NCBI RefSeq assembly: GCF_000224145.3
Contig: NC_020166.2
Coordinates: 1,685,211-1,749,210 of the forward strand
Direction: 5' to 3'
DNA from: Ciona intestinalis
Taxonomy: Eukaryota > Chordata > Ascidiacea > Phlebobranchia > Cionidae
Length of the DNA stretch: 64,000 bases
The notes beneath the pieces are model-generated. The model was given only the letters and a program-made list of their open reading frames with translations. It was not told the DNA's origin and made no database searches. Position numbers and translations under genes: made by a program. Shown here piece by piece: positions 1 through 11,100 of this stretch. Position 1 is the first letter of the stretch, and each line of letters starts with the position of its first letter.

Positions 1-467
1 GTAGGCTGGGGTAAGATTTCTATGTTTTTATTGCTTTTTTTGCCACATTCGGTGGTAAACAAAGAAAGTCAAAGAATTATATAAGCGTATCCGTCTTCCA
101 TATAACTCTATTGTTCTACTTTTCACCAATAAAAGTAAAGACAAAAATCGGTTGAAAACATTACCAAATGCGAACTTTGCCTGCAGTCATTTAAAATCAG
201 ATGAACTAAAGCTGTTTGACAGGTTAAGCTGGTACATACAAACAACCTAAACCTCCTTTACCTTATAGTTCATCTAGTATAACAAATCAAATTACTTTCA
301 AAATTCAGTTTAGTAGTTCCCACTTGCATACAAAACACTGCAATGCGCTTAACTTCTGACGTAGCTACTTCCTGTCTGGTTTCGATTGCACCGAATTTCT
401 TCTGAAGTAGTGACAATGGAATTACCCCCTTATTTCAAACGTCACTGATTCATATCATAACTACACG

Positions 468-1246
468 TTCGGTTACAATATCGAAGTTTGCAGTATTTGT
501 AAGAACGATTCAAATTAGCATTGTAATCTCCCACAAAGTAACATACTTGGTAACTCATAAGCTGGCGCGAGGTGTAAGAACATCCGTGTTATAACGACTG
601 TCGTTTTCCGGCCACACGAGGATAAAGTCATGTACATTCATTCATTCATTATATGTGTTTAGCCAGGCGATGGGTCTGAATTCTTTACATTGCTGGCTTA
701 CTGCGTGTAATTTTTATAGGGAACATTGACTTTGCCTAAAATGCCTTTAATTTCGATATAAAAAAAAACAATACACATAGAACCTGAAGCAATTATAACG
801 GGTTCCGGTTCTCTACACATTAAGTAGCAAACGTAACTCCGCTGCAACCTACCCTAAACTTCAACTCGCAAGCTAAACAACACGACAGCAGTAACTTCTC
901 GACACAGAAAATGCTTCAAGCATTTAATTTACAAGCGCGTCATGGCCGCAAAAAAGCACAAACCGCTGAAGATTATATTACCTATGAAAGTCGTGGGGAT
1001 TTTTTGTTTACTTCCAAATGGAACAAGAAAATAGAATGAGTAGGTATCCCATCTTTCCCCACTCTACTATATATAGCATTGCGAGGCAATTCAATTTCGT
1101 AGTTACGTATGTCTCTGAATGTATGTTATATGCACGCAGCACGACGTATATTAAACAGAACGACCATGTTACAACACGACTGTGGTTTGCTTCACCACGT
1201 AAGGATAAATAAGTTAGATTCGTTTATTCATTTTCATTGCATCTGT
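468..1246. repeat. Left copy of a near-identical direct duplication
   Basis: This 779-bp block matches 1297-2194 almost base for base, with scattered substitutions. It lacks one 118-bp segment present in the right copy. It stops at the gap at exactly the same base where the right copy ends (the bases catctgt). The most likely reading is two alleles placed side by side by the assembler rather than a real tandem duplication. No gene was recognised in it; its right part carries half of a MITE (about 1000-1078). Confidence 0.9.
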
Positions 1247-1296
1247 NNNNNNNNNNNNNNNNNNNNNNNNNNNNNNNNNNNNNNNNNNNNNNNNNN
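1247..1296. other. Assembly gap of 50 N
   Basis: Exactly 50 unknown bases, which looks like a placeholder length. The gap separates the two copies of the duplication. Apparent reading frames running across it are meaningless. Confidence 0.98.
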
Positions 1297-2194
1297 TTCG
1301 GTTACAATATCAAAGTTTGTAGTATTTGTAAGAACGATTCAAATTAGCATTGTAATCTCCCACAAAGTAACATACTTGGTAACTCATAAGCTGGCGCAAG
1401 GTGTAAGAACATCCGTGTTATAACGACTGTCGTTTTCCGGCCAAACGAGGATAAAGTCATGTAAATTCATTCATTCATTATCTGTGTTTAGCCAGGCGAT
1501 GGGTCTGAATTCTTTACATTGTTGGCTTACTGCGTGTAATTTCTATAGGGAACATTGACTTTGCCTAAAATGCCTTTAATTTTGATATAAAAAAAACAAT
1601 ACACATAGAACCTGAAGCAATTATTACGGGTTCCGGTTCTCTAAACATTAAGTAGCAAAAGTAACTCCGCTCCAACCTACCCTAATCTTCAACTCGCAAG
1701 CTAAACAACACGGCAGCAGTAACTTCTCAACACAGAAAACGCTTCAAGCATCTAATTTACAAGCGCGTCATGGTCGCAAAAAAGCACAAACCGCTGAAGA
1801 TTATATTACTTATGGCCCTGGCGATAAGAATGCAAGTTTGAAAGATATATAGTATGTTTGGGGAAAATAGGACACCTTTAGCACATCCCAATATTCTGAT
1901 CTAGTGTTTTAAGCAATTAACAACGGTCTATGAAAGTCGTGAGGAATTTTTGTTTACTTCCAAATGGAACAAGAAAATAGAATGAGTAGGTATCCCATCT
2001 TTCCCCACTCTTTACTATATATAGCATTGCGAAGCAAATCAATTTCGTAGTTACGTATGTCTCTGAATGTATGTTATATGCACGCAGCACGACGTATATT
2101 AAACAGAACGACCATGTTACAACACGACTGTGGTTTGTTTCACCACGAGAGGAAAAATAAGTTAGATTCGTTTATTCTATTTCATTGCATCTGT
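1297..2194. repeat. Right copy of the near-identical direct duplication
   Basis: This 898-bp partner of 468-1246 carries 118 extra bases (about 1811-1928), which complete a MITE at about 1842-2025. Unique sequence resumes at 2195. From 2195 to 2678 I see only AT-rich sequence and the 3' flank of the GST gene, including a minus-strand AATAAA (about 2610). Confidence 0.9.
1842..2025 (-). mobile_element. MITE copy (inverted-repeat family)
   Basis: One end reads tagtatgtttggggaaaatag and the other cccatctttccccactc, a degraded match to the family's terminal inverted repeats. The inner block (tttacttccaaatggaacaag) is in reverse orientation. The left copy of the duplication has lost the first part of this element. 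Confidence 0.6.
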
Positions 2195-2678
2195 GAACAC
2201 TGGTTTGGAGAAATGATCGACAAATATCATTCCTAATTAATGACACGCATGCTACACACAGACATCGAACTTCGTTTTAAGTCTGGAATCTTCAAATTAA
2301 AAAAACCTAACCAATATGCCACCACGTCGCGACCAAGATGGAAGGAAAACTAAACAACATGCAACTTTTTAAAAACAAAAGCATGACCAAAACACAAGCT
2401 CGTAATATGAAATGTACTGGTTTATTATGGTGAGTAACTTTACGGTATATAGAATTAGTCGAGATACATAGGTATGATACTGTATTTGGTCTCCTGATCG
2501 CGGTAGGACTTAATTGGTGCTTCAACCTGTAGGTCCAAACCCTGTTTAACGTTTCACGATAATTACAAATAAATAATAAAAAAATAATGAATATAATTCG
2601 ACCATATTTTTTATTGAAAATAGCAGAAATGTTAAACGTTTTTTTTTATTGTACGTAGTGTGTGAGGTGTTTACCTGT

Positions 2679-4626
2679 TTACATGCTTGTCTTTGGTCGT
2701 GTGGCCACATACTTTGCAATGTTTGGAATACTGAACACTCTTTCCTTGAGGGCTTTTAGCTTTGGCGTTGCGTCGAATATATCAGGTCTCAATGAAAGCA
2801 GGTGATCCGCACATGATGCAAACGTGATGTCCCCGATGGTTAACTAAAAATGTTTGGGTTTACGGGTTTAATAAACGTGTTTGGTATACCGAGGTATCGA
2901 ATATAACATGGATGTGTTCTTGTGTAAATAAGTATAGAGACACTCATGTTATAACTCGACAGTGGTGTACGATAATCGGCATGACGTCTGAGTTATAAAA
3001 AGAGATCCACGTTATAACTTAATAGTGAGTATGAGATTTATATAGTACCATTGGGTGTCTGGTGTATAAGAAGACATCGTATGGTATAACACGACAGTGA
3101 GCATGGGGTGTATTAAACCACGTGGACCAAATCAGGCAAAAACGTGATATAGATTACGTGGCCATGTATATCACGGGACGTCTCATGAGATGAATATTAT
3201 CACGTGAGGGATGATCATATGAGGTATCATATAAATAACAGCGCTATCAGCGTCAAGCAAACAAACCTCGCCCGCCCAGTAATCGCCCTGCAAATATTCT
3301 TCGAAGGGCAGTAGCATCGGTGGTATGGTCTCGTTGACAGCAATCTTTGTCAATTCTTCCTGCGGGCAAAGGTTAATTAGATGGGTTGAATCACTACAGG
3401 GACAAACCGTTTGATAATCAGTAACAAACTATAGTGATATTATCACGGGATATCATTACGTTACAAATTAAGAAAACTTCCGTGTACTGCCCAGCAGTCT
3501 TATAAAATAGAATGTACATAGCGTATACAATGCTGGGGTAAATGGGCGAATTCTGGCTTAAAACCAAGGCACTATGGCAAGCCTTGCCGTATAATATAAT
3601 GTGGATATACAATATTGGGGTAACGGGCAAATTTTCACTGCCAACTACTATGTTAAATGGCAACCGTATGGTAATAATTAGCTATTAAAGTTTGAAAAGC
3701 AACTGTGTAAATTAAACCGTTTTCTCCCATACAAGGTTGTTAATTGTTTAAAACGCGATCAGGGTGTTTGGATACTATGCGTTAAAGGTGTCCCGTCTTT
3801 CCACCCAGCTATATTTTTTTTCAACGTTTTTAAAACAAAGGCGCCAAATTAAATAGTTTTACTTATAATACACCATTCCACAACGTATTTATTGATGCAA
3901 GACAATCAGTATTATGACGTTCTCACCTTCTTCTTTTCGTCCTTTTCCGTCCACGGCAATTTTAACATGACGTCATACATTGCGTCACCAAATTCGTCTG
4001 ACTTGTAACCAGCAAAATTGTCTTTACCGTACAGATTAAATTCACGAGCCAAATACCGACAAATGGCAGAACTCTGCGACATCTTCTTACCGTCGACTTC
4101 GAGAATGGGAATCTGCCCGAACGGCATTTCTAAAAAGAAATAACCATAATTAATTTCACAGTTCTGAGTTTTTTTATAGAAAGAATTAGTGTAACTTAAC
4201 TATCCTAGCGCATTTTACGAGTCATAACACGGGTTCCATTTTCAAAAGAAAGAGTGAATGAATGTAACTAGCTTCATTCTCGCATGGCGGAACAACGACA
4301 GTCGGTATAACGCGGGTGTTCTCTTGCATACAGCTCGTGTCGGCTTATGCACACTTTAAAATATGGGATATTGTGTGCTAATGGTACTCATATCACCCTA
4401 CCGTTCCATGTCTGATGTTCATTAAAGGAGATTAATGATTTTATGTTATGCAAGGCAGAGAGAAATGCACAGAAAACAATTGCAACAACTCACCATGTTT
4501 GCGCGATGGCCAATCTTCGAACGGAATTCTAATATCTTCGAATTCAACACCAGCACAAGCGAATATGAGACGAATGACTTCGCCTCTGCCTTTAATTGGG
4601 AAGTAGTACAACTTGTAAACTGGCAT
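2679..4626 (-). CDS. Sigma-class glutathione S-transferase (prostaglandin D synthase-like)
   Basis: I built four coding exons on the minus strand: 4494-4626, 3927-4129, 3267-3359 and 2679-2843. All junctions are GT-AG with matching phases, giving 197 residues, the usual length of the family. The N-terminal thioredoxin-like half reads [20 protein letters not shown], with the catalytic tyrosine expected at residue 7 or 8, then [10 protein letters not shown] and [10 protein letters not shown] for glutathione binding. The helical C-terminal half ends RPKTSM, like the end of hematopoietic PGD synthase. The family conjugates glutathione to electrophiles in the cytosol; some members isomerise PGH2 to PGD2, and which of these it does cannot be told here. 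The gene lies head to head with CENPX. Intron 3 carries 71-bp family repeats (about 2935-3160). Confidence 0.93.
2935..3160. repeat. Dispersed 71-bp family units
   Basis: Degenerate units of the form gacactcatgttataactcgacagtg, gtgtctggtgtataagaag and gagcatg follow one another in GST intron 3. The same unit appears at 11690-11840, 26466-26720, 47505-47650, 51118-51245 and 62445-62650. Confidence 0.6.
3720..3815 (+). mobile_element. MITE fragment (one end)
   Basis: It contains the internal block ttgttaattgtttaaaacgc and the terminal block aaggtgtcccgtctttccacc, matching one end of the MITE family. The opposite terminus is missing or too degraded to recognise. It lies in the GST intron between exons 2 and 3. 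Confidence 0.5.
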
Positions 4627-5251
4627 GGTCAATGAGTAGATACGACTTGACTGAGAAACTATACTGCAAAGTTCGCTGGGTATCTGGTTAAGTACTGTGT
4701 TATGCTGGGCAGTGGAACGCGGTGGTGATGTTTGCTGTCGCAAAGTAGTAAGAGAGAATTACGTAGTGAGAGATGATTGAGCTACAAAGGAGAGAGAGAG
4801 ATGATAAAGAGATAGGGAGAGAGAGAGAGCAAAGAAAAGAAAGGCGAATAAGGTGATTTTCCGGTCTCGTGTTCGGCATTTTTGTATGATGTAAGAAAAC
4901 AGAAAAATCACGGCATTGCGAAACTATGGCGACATTTTACGCTAAGATACACGTCATTGTTTGTCCTGTCACTCAATAGTATGACCACTCGTCCACTAAA
5001 AAGCGTTTTAGCGTTTTGGTCGACCAACGTCCCCGTTTTAAAATAAGAAAAAGATTTGTAGCATTTTTTTGTCAGAATGTCGTTACATTTTCAGCGGGGA
5101 AACTGCTAAGAGTAAACAACAAGATAACGTTCAGTTTGCATCCAGATTAAACGGTAAATTAAGTACATCAAAGATCCATTATAACGTGAATTGTGTACCT
5201 TACGGAGTAGCGATAGTAAATACACGTTACATTTACTCTGTTTTGTAAAAA
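4627..5251. promoter_or_regulatory. Divergent promoter region between GST and CENPX
   Basis: This 625-bp stretch separates the start codons of two genes facing away from each other, so it should hold both promoters. A purine-rich GA tract lies at about 4785-4832. I saw no clear TATA box. The two transcription starts cannot be placed from sequence alone. Confidence 0.55.
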
Positions 5252-5500
5252 ATGACTTCAAATAAAGAAGGTTTTAGCTCAGAATTTGCCGTAAAACTGC
5301 TTGAAAAACATTTCACCGACCAGAATTCTACAAAAATCTCTACTAAAGACGGCACTGGGCGAAAATGTGCCGAACTTTTATCTGTTTTTGTTGCTGAAGC
5401 CGCTTCGCGAGCTGCTAAACAAGCAGAAAATGAAGACGCTGCAATTTGCGAAATTGAACATGTGGAAAAAATTCTGCCGCAATTATTACTTGACTTTTAA
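5252..5500 (+). CDS. CENPX: Centromere protein X (MHF2)
   Basis: A single-exon frame of 82 residues. CENP-X in mammals is about 81 residues and ends LPQLLLDF, exactly as here. The body (FAVKLLEKHF, LLSVFVAEAASRAAKQAENE, IEHVEKILPQLLLDF) follows the histone-fold pattern of three helices. The known partner is CENP-S (MHF1). The pair sits at the inner kinetochore with CENP-T/W and also binds FANCM in the Fanconi anaemia DNA-repair pathway. The start at 5252 gives the expected length; an overlapping frame (5301-5555) is a shadow. The gene points away from GST. I saw no clear AATAAA close downstream. Confidence 0.95.
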   Translation: MTSNKEGFSSEFAVKLLEKHFTDQNSTKISTKDGTGRKCAELLSVFVAEAASRAAKQAENEDAAICEIEHVEKILPQLLLDF

Positions 5501-6053
5501 CTTTTCTATTATTTGTCTGAGCACGAAGCAGTACGCTACAGAACGGCTTTATTAATACGATTTAGTGTAAAACTTTCTTTTTAAAACTTTTTATTTCTTT
5601 ATACTTCCATGGCTTTAATTATGCCTCGGTGCATCTTCCATCAAGGGTAACTGGCTTTTTCTTTCAATCTTCATTTGTGTAGCATTTGGTAAACCCATGT
5701 TTGCCAAGACAACATCAGACCATAATATATTTGACTAGTGTATCTAACAAAATATTATTGTAACAGAAAACTGAGTTCTTAACTACATGCAAGATGCACT
5801 TTTTATTCAATTTAACAAGTAGCAAAAATCTCATTCGGTTTCAATGTCTGCTGCAGCTTTTCTTTGAACCGTTTTGCCCATAGACTCCTTAAAAAAAGGG
5901 AGTCTATGGTCTTGGAGTTAGAAATGGAAAAAGTTCCTAATTAGGTTACTTCTCTCTATGTTCACAGGTATTGTAGTATCTTCTCATTTTACAAGGTCTA
6001 ATTACTGTTCTCTTTTTAAAGGACAATCTTTTACACACAGTATTCAAACTAAA
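5501..6053. other. Spacer between CENPX and MBLAC1
   Basis: No established gene. It contains a minus-strand open stretch with protein-like composition (5615-5734), a perfect 11-bp inverted repeat (5878-5888 with 5899-5909), and two good acceptor-like sites just before MBLAC1: ttctctctatgttcacag ending at 5967 and ttacacacag ending at 6040. An acceptor 13 bases before an ATG is typical of spliced-leader trans-splicing in Ciona; that use is inferred. Confidence 0.4.
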
Positions 6054-6689
6054 ATGAGTAAATCGAAAATTAACATTCTGCAAACTGGATACTGTTTAGA
6101 CTGCCCAACAGACAAGTCAAAATTCACAGCAGATTGTACAGTTACTCTCATAGAGAATGAAAATAGTTCTCCTATATTGGTAGACACAAGTGGGCCATGG
6201 GCTTCTGAAAAGCTTAAAAGTGACATACATGGAGCTGGGTATACCCTTGATGATATTAAAACTGTGGTATGCACACATGGGCACTCTGATCATATTGGAA
6301 ACTTAAATTTATTTCCAAAAGCAAAGTTTTTCGTAGGGTTTGATATATTTTGCAGGAATGTTTACGAAACTTTTGATTTTAAATCCTCATCTGCGAAGTA
6401 TGTAGTTAGAGATGACATTGAAATTATAGCAACTCCTGGACACACTAACGCAGATATTTCAGTAATTGTAAAAAATACTGAACTTGGTACAGTTGTTATT
6501 GCTGGCGATACTTTTGAAAATGATAAAGATTATTTGAATGCTGGCTCAGTTTGGAAATCCCTGAGTGAAAATATTGAACAACAAGAAATTAGCAGAGACA
6601 AAATACTCTCTATAGCTGACTATATAGTACCTGGACATGGTAAAATGTTTAGTGTATCAGTGTATAAAAATGAAGCATGTAATCACTAA
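6054..6689 (+). CDS. MBLAC1: Metallo-beta-lactamase domain-containing protein 1
   Basis: From the ATG at 6054 the frame gives 211 residues. It has the metal-binding signature of the metallo-beta-lactamase fold in order: THGHSDH (residues 74-80), TPGH, AGDTF and VPGHGKMF. MBLAC1 of mammals is about 266 residues and is reported to act as an endonuclease on replication-dependent histone pre-mRNA; no substrate can be read here. The frame is open back to an ATG at 5958, which would add 32 residues. I prefer 6054 because MSKSKINILQTGYCLDC starts at the domain and an acceptor-like AG lies 13 bases before it. The gene appears to be one exon. Sequence quality drops sharply about 150 bp downstream. Confidence 0.88.
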   Translation: MSKSKINILQTGYCLDCPTDKSKFTADCTVTLIENENSSPILVDTSGPWASEKLKSDIHGAGYTLDDIKTVVCTHGHSDHIGNLNLFPKAKFFVGFDIFCRNVYETFDFKSSSAKYVVRDDIEIIATPGHTNADISVIVKNTELGTVVIAGDTFENDKDYLNAGSVWKSLSENIEQQEISRDKILSIADYIVPGHGKMFSVSVYKNEACNH

Positions 6690-8187
6690 CAGTTTTTTAT
6701 CAATTCAAATCTCATTGTTTTCCATCAGTAATTTTGGCAGCTTTAAACTGTTTAAGTGCAATACAATACATATTACTTACTTTCTGTGTTTATACAACAT
6801 AGTATTTTCCAGTGGTACTGCCAGAAAAGCTGGAGCTTTANCTGACATTCATCTTTTAAAAAAAGTAAGCACACCAAATCCTAAAAAAAACCCCGGTTTT
6901 GGGCAAAAACCCCCCTTTGGGCCCTTTTAAATTCCCCCTTTTTTTTCCCCCCCAAAAATTTTTTTTTTTGGCAATTATATAGTAGGGCGGGGAAAGATCG
7001 GAAAAAAGGGGGGGGGGGATCCCATTTTCTTGTCCGCTTTGGTAGTAAACAAAGAATATTCAAAAAATTATAAAACCGTATCTTCATGACTATATATTTA
7101 AGAACTAAGAACACATACACCAGTTTCTAACCCATACCTTTCGGTTTAGAAGTGATGCAATGGCTTCAACATCTAACATATATACACAGTGAACAAAGCT
7201 TGTAAATATACTTTTATATCAATACAAATACAATGGAAGTGTAACCCATGATACACTTCTTAAAAACAGCAGAAAATTATTAATTAAAAATACAGACTCT
7301 CGTAGCATCCTTTTAAATAAAAAATAGATATTTCACAAATATATAACCCATACTCTATGTTGGAAACACAAATATGAAGAACGTAATAACAGTTGTAGGG
7401 GGGTTTTTAAAACCCCCCCCTTTAACCCCCCCCCTTTTCAGGGGGGGCTCTGTTCTGATTTTATTTGGAAATTTTTAACCAAATTTTTTAACAACAAGCA
7501 TTTTTTTTTCGAATTTGAATTTAAACTAGAAATGTAATGTTAACATACTAAAGTTTCTCTTAAGTAATATGTTAAAACGTACTATATAGATCAAAAGTTT
7601 GTTATAACATGAAATAAAACGCAGCTAAACCAATAAAGATAAGAAGTGTTTTGCATTCATGATAGAATTGCGATACCAGCACCATATTCAATATAGAGCA
7701 GCACAAAACAAGCGTCTTGCTGCCAATGATTGATATTCATTGTTTTTACTTGAAGCTAAGTCTCTGTCAGCATCTACTCTTGGTGCTTATTGTTGGCATG
7801 CGGCCCAGAACATTTTAGAGATATTCTGAAACAAAAAACAAGGTGCTGTTAAGAGGAATGCATGAACAAATGATTGGTTTACATTTTAATAAGCAAAATG
7901 CTTAAACAGAATGAATAAACTTAACTTTTATTGTCGTGTGGCTGGAAAACTGAATTCATTATCACACAGGTGTTATTTTTTATATACCTTGTGCCTGCTT
8001 ACAAGTCACCACGTATGTAACCTTGTTGTGGTTAACTGTTTTAATGTATGGCTTACAATTTGGACCATTAGTGACCCCTGGGTGTGAGCAATTATAGCGT
8101 ATCTTATCTTCAACATCAAACCTAATACCTCCTGGTCTATGGTTGGAAAAATGCAACACTATATCTCCAGCTTACCTGTTTGTAGTT
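6690..8187. other. Spacer between MBLAC1 and the DLG stop codon, with poor-quality sequence
   Basis: No complete gene. An N at 6841 and long mononucleotide runs (6885-7022 and 7396-7448) look like low-quality read ends. A plus-strand exon-like stretch (about 6826-6869: acceptor ttttccag, donor gtaagc) and a minus-strand exon-like stretch (7138-7179, from an ATG to a gtatgg donor) flank the bad patch. A degraded MITE lies at about 6978-7100. From about 7500 to 8187 the sequence is likely the 3' untranslated region and 3' flank of DLG, with a minus-strand AATAAA near 7927. Confidence 0.5.
6978..7100 (+). mobile_element. MITE copy, damaged
   Basis: It contains tagggcggggaaagatcgg, then cttgtccgctttggtagtaa and acaaagaatattcaa, the order seen in the better copies. 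The homopolymer runs inside it suggest base-calling errors. Confidence 0.5.
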
Positions 8188-11100
8188 TCATAAGTCATCA
8201 GATGCAGGCACCCATACTACTGGACCCGATTGTTCCTTTATCACTCCTTTAACATTTTCATACAAATCATCTATGGTGTCACCTTGCACAACCGCTGGAA
8301 TAATATTTGTATATTTAAAAAACACTTAGTAACTAACGATAAAAAGCCAGTAAATATTACAGATAGCGAGTAATACTTCATAAAGTTGCTAATGAGAATT
8401 TAAAACTCTATTTTCAATATATAAAAATTTTAAAAAGAACGAAACAGAAATCAAATTAATTGAAACAACCAACAGGCAGATCGGCAAAACTAGTAACTAA
8501 ACTGTACTAGGTAAAAAAAAATAAAGCAGAGCATTGACAACTAAAATCCTTGTATTTACTTTTCAATTATTATAAACCAAAAACAGAAACTTCCAAGTTA
8601 AAAGGTTTGTATTATATAAAATACACCCACAGATTTTTAAGCAAATATTTAACAACATACACTTAAGACCCAACCTGTAAAATATTCCCCAAATTCTTGC
8701 TCTTGTTTCGTCGCTCGTTCAAATATTTTACGAGCTTGTTCTTCAACTAAACGCTTGTTTAATTCCCTGTTGATGTTCAATTACATAGTAATTAAATACT
8801 ACATCACTATATATCAAGAATGTATGCATAAACAGTCAATTGATCCTATTTAAAATGCAGGGGATGCAGGGTTAGTTAAAGGTGCATACCTGAAACAAGA
8901 ATTTAACCATTGGTTTTCAACAGCAAAACAACAGTCGTTTACTAATTAATTTACTGTAGAAAATTCCAGGGTAGGCCATGTATGTATAAACTATAATACC
9001 TTTAAATTACTTTTTTTCTTATGCATCAAAACTATACTTACATGAGCCACTCTACAGACTTAGGACGAATAAAGATGGCAATCGGCCACAACCCAGCCAC
9101 TTGTAACCTCTTTATAGCATTGCCTGACACATCGAGGATACAATGTTTGTTCTGTAAACAGAAGGTGTGTATTAGAGACATATGTGGGGCTATGTAAAGG
9201 AACTATAATGTGTTGTTAAAGTTTGAAAGAGTAGTTCGACATTGTAACAGACCACATATAGCTAACTTTCTCATTGCCTGAAACCAGAAGTCTTACAGCA
9301 TAAATCCTTTGTGACCAGAGATTTATGCCAGAGGTGGGCCATTACCCCGACAGGTAAAAACAATCACCCACAAAGTAACGTACATGGTTACTCGAAAGTT
9401 GGCATGAGGTGTATTAAACAGAACACTTGTTAACAGTTGTCATTTTCTGGCCACGCAAGGATAACGCAAGATTCATACATTCATAAATAACAAAACGAAC
9501 TATCCTGTTATAACATAGCAGCCCATATAAAGTAAACCAGCCCACCTTTTCAGCAACATCTTTAACCGACTGAACACTCGTTCCATACAAGTTTTCGTTA
9601 TACTGGCCAGCCTCGATGAAGAAATGGTTCTGTATATCAAGTTCCATCTTTTCACGGGATTCCACGAAATGATAATCACGTCCGTCTTCCTCATTGTCCC
9701 GTCTCTCTCGAGTTGTGTCTGGAAAATAGAAGATATTTAGTTGAAAGATCAGTTTGCTCTATAAGGCGAGGTATCAGGCGTATTTGTAAGGTAGTTTATA
9801 ATACATGGGTAGACAAGAATAAGTCGGTATAGACAAGGTTTTTATTAAGACAGACCTTAAATGAAATGTAATGAGGTATATTATTCCCCAACACCCAGGG
9901 TGCCACCAGCTATATCCCACTGAGGCAGTTTAAAAACACTAAATAATAGAGATTCTATTATATAAGGGTGAGGTCTTTAGTCAGACAACTTTTAAATGAA
10001 ATAAAGACACGAAAAATATTGGTAATTAATAAATATATTAATTAATCCAATCATGTTTAGTTAATAAGTGTACATGGGGAGATAATAAAGAATTACATAA
10101 CCTAAATAACTTACGTGGAACACAGGACCCAAACTTATCCGCATACTCAGCGATCAAGTCATCATTAATACGATCTTTAAATGGTCCCAAGATGACAACT
10201 GGCCGAGTGTACTTCACTGTGCAACAAAAATACCTTGTAAAATCTATACTATTCAAAATATGAAAAAACTACAAATTTAAAAGGTAATATATAAGAATTT
10301 ACCAATTGTTTTTACTTATTCACAACTTTTTATAAAAGGTTATATATGTATAACGTCATTGCTTCTTAACCTCTTAGTGGTCGTTTAGTTTGTTTTTATC
10401 GCCTACTACACTGGTTCACAAAGACCATAATTGTGAAATAGCAATTACAATTAGGCAACCAAAGCATAACATTAACTTAAGCTTAAATACTGTTTAGTAC
10501 AGTGGGTACAAAGGTTAAGAAACACTGTACTAACACAGCCCAAACTTTAATTTTCTCTGTGTTTTTTAAACACCTATATGTAATACACAAACAGTAATAT
10601 GAGTAAATTAAGTTTATAGTGCTTGCTTTATAAAGGGGAGTTGTATGTCAGTTTTCTTTTATAAATGTTTATTATTACAGCACAATAACTTATTCAACTT
10701 ACATTCTTTCTGAACAACAGTCTCATACGACAAAATAACATCATCTGTAAAAGAATAATATTATTTTATATTGTATGGATGCTATATAGCGTCTTTGGTG
10801 AGGCGCACATGAGGCCTGGGATGAAGGTCCATTACCGCATTACCCCAACATCTAGGGTGCTACCAACTAGACCCGATTGAGGCAGTTTATAGACACTCAA
10901 TTAAAGAGATTTTATACAAAAGAAAGGCCTTCAGCTTGGCACGCCTGAGACCTGGAATGTAGGCCCATTACCCCAACACCCAGGATGCTACCATCTAGAC
11001 CACATACTTCACAAAATATAAACCTAAACCACATTCCAACTTATAATTCCCATAAAGAATTTAATATCATTGCACAATATTTGTCCTTGACAAACATTAC

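Noticed and set aside
1018..1423. Reading frames of 64 and 104 codons at the duplication
   Set aside because: One runs across the N gap and both lie in repeated MITE sequence; composition is not protein-like.
5252..6689. CENPX and MBLAC1 as a Ciona-type operon
   Set aside because: They lie over 450 bp apart, whereas Ciona operon genes are usually almost touching.
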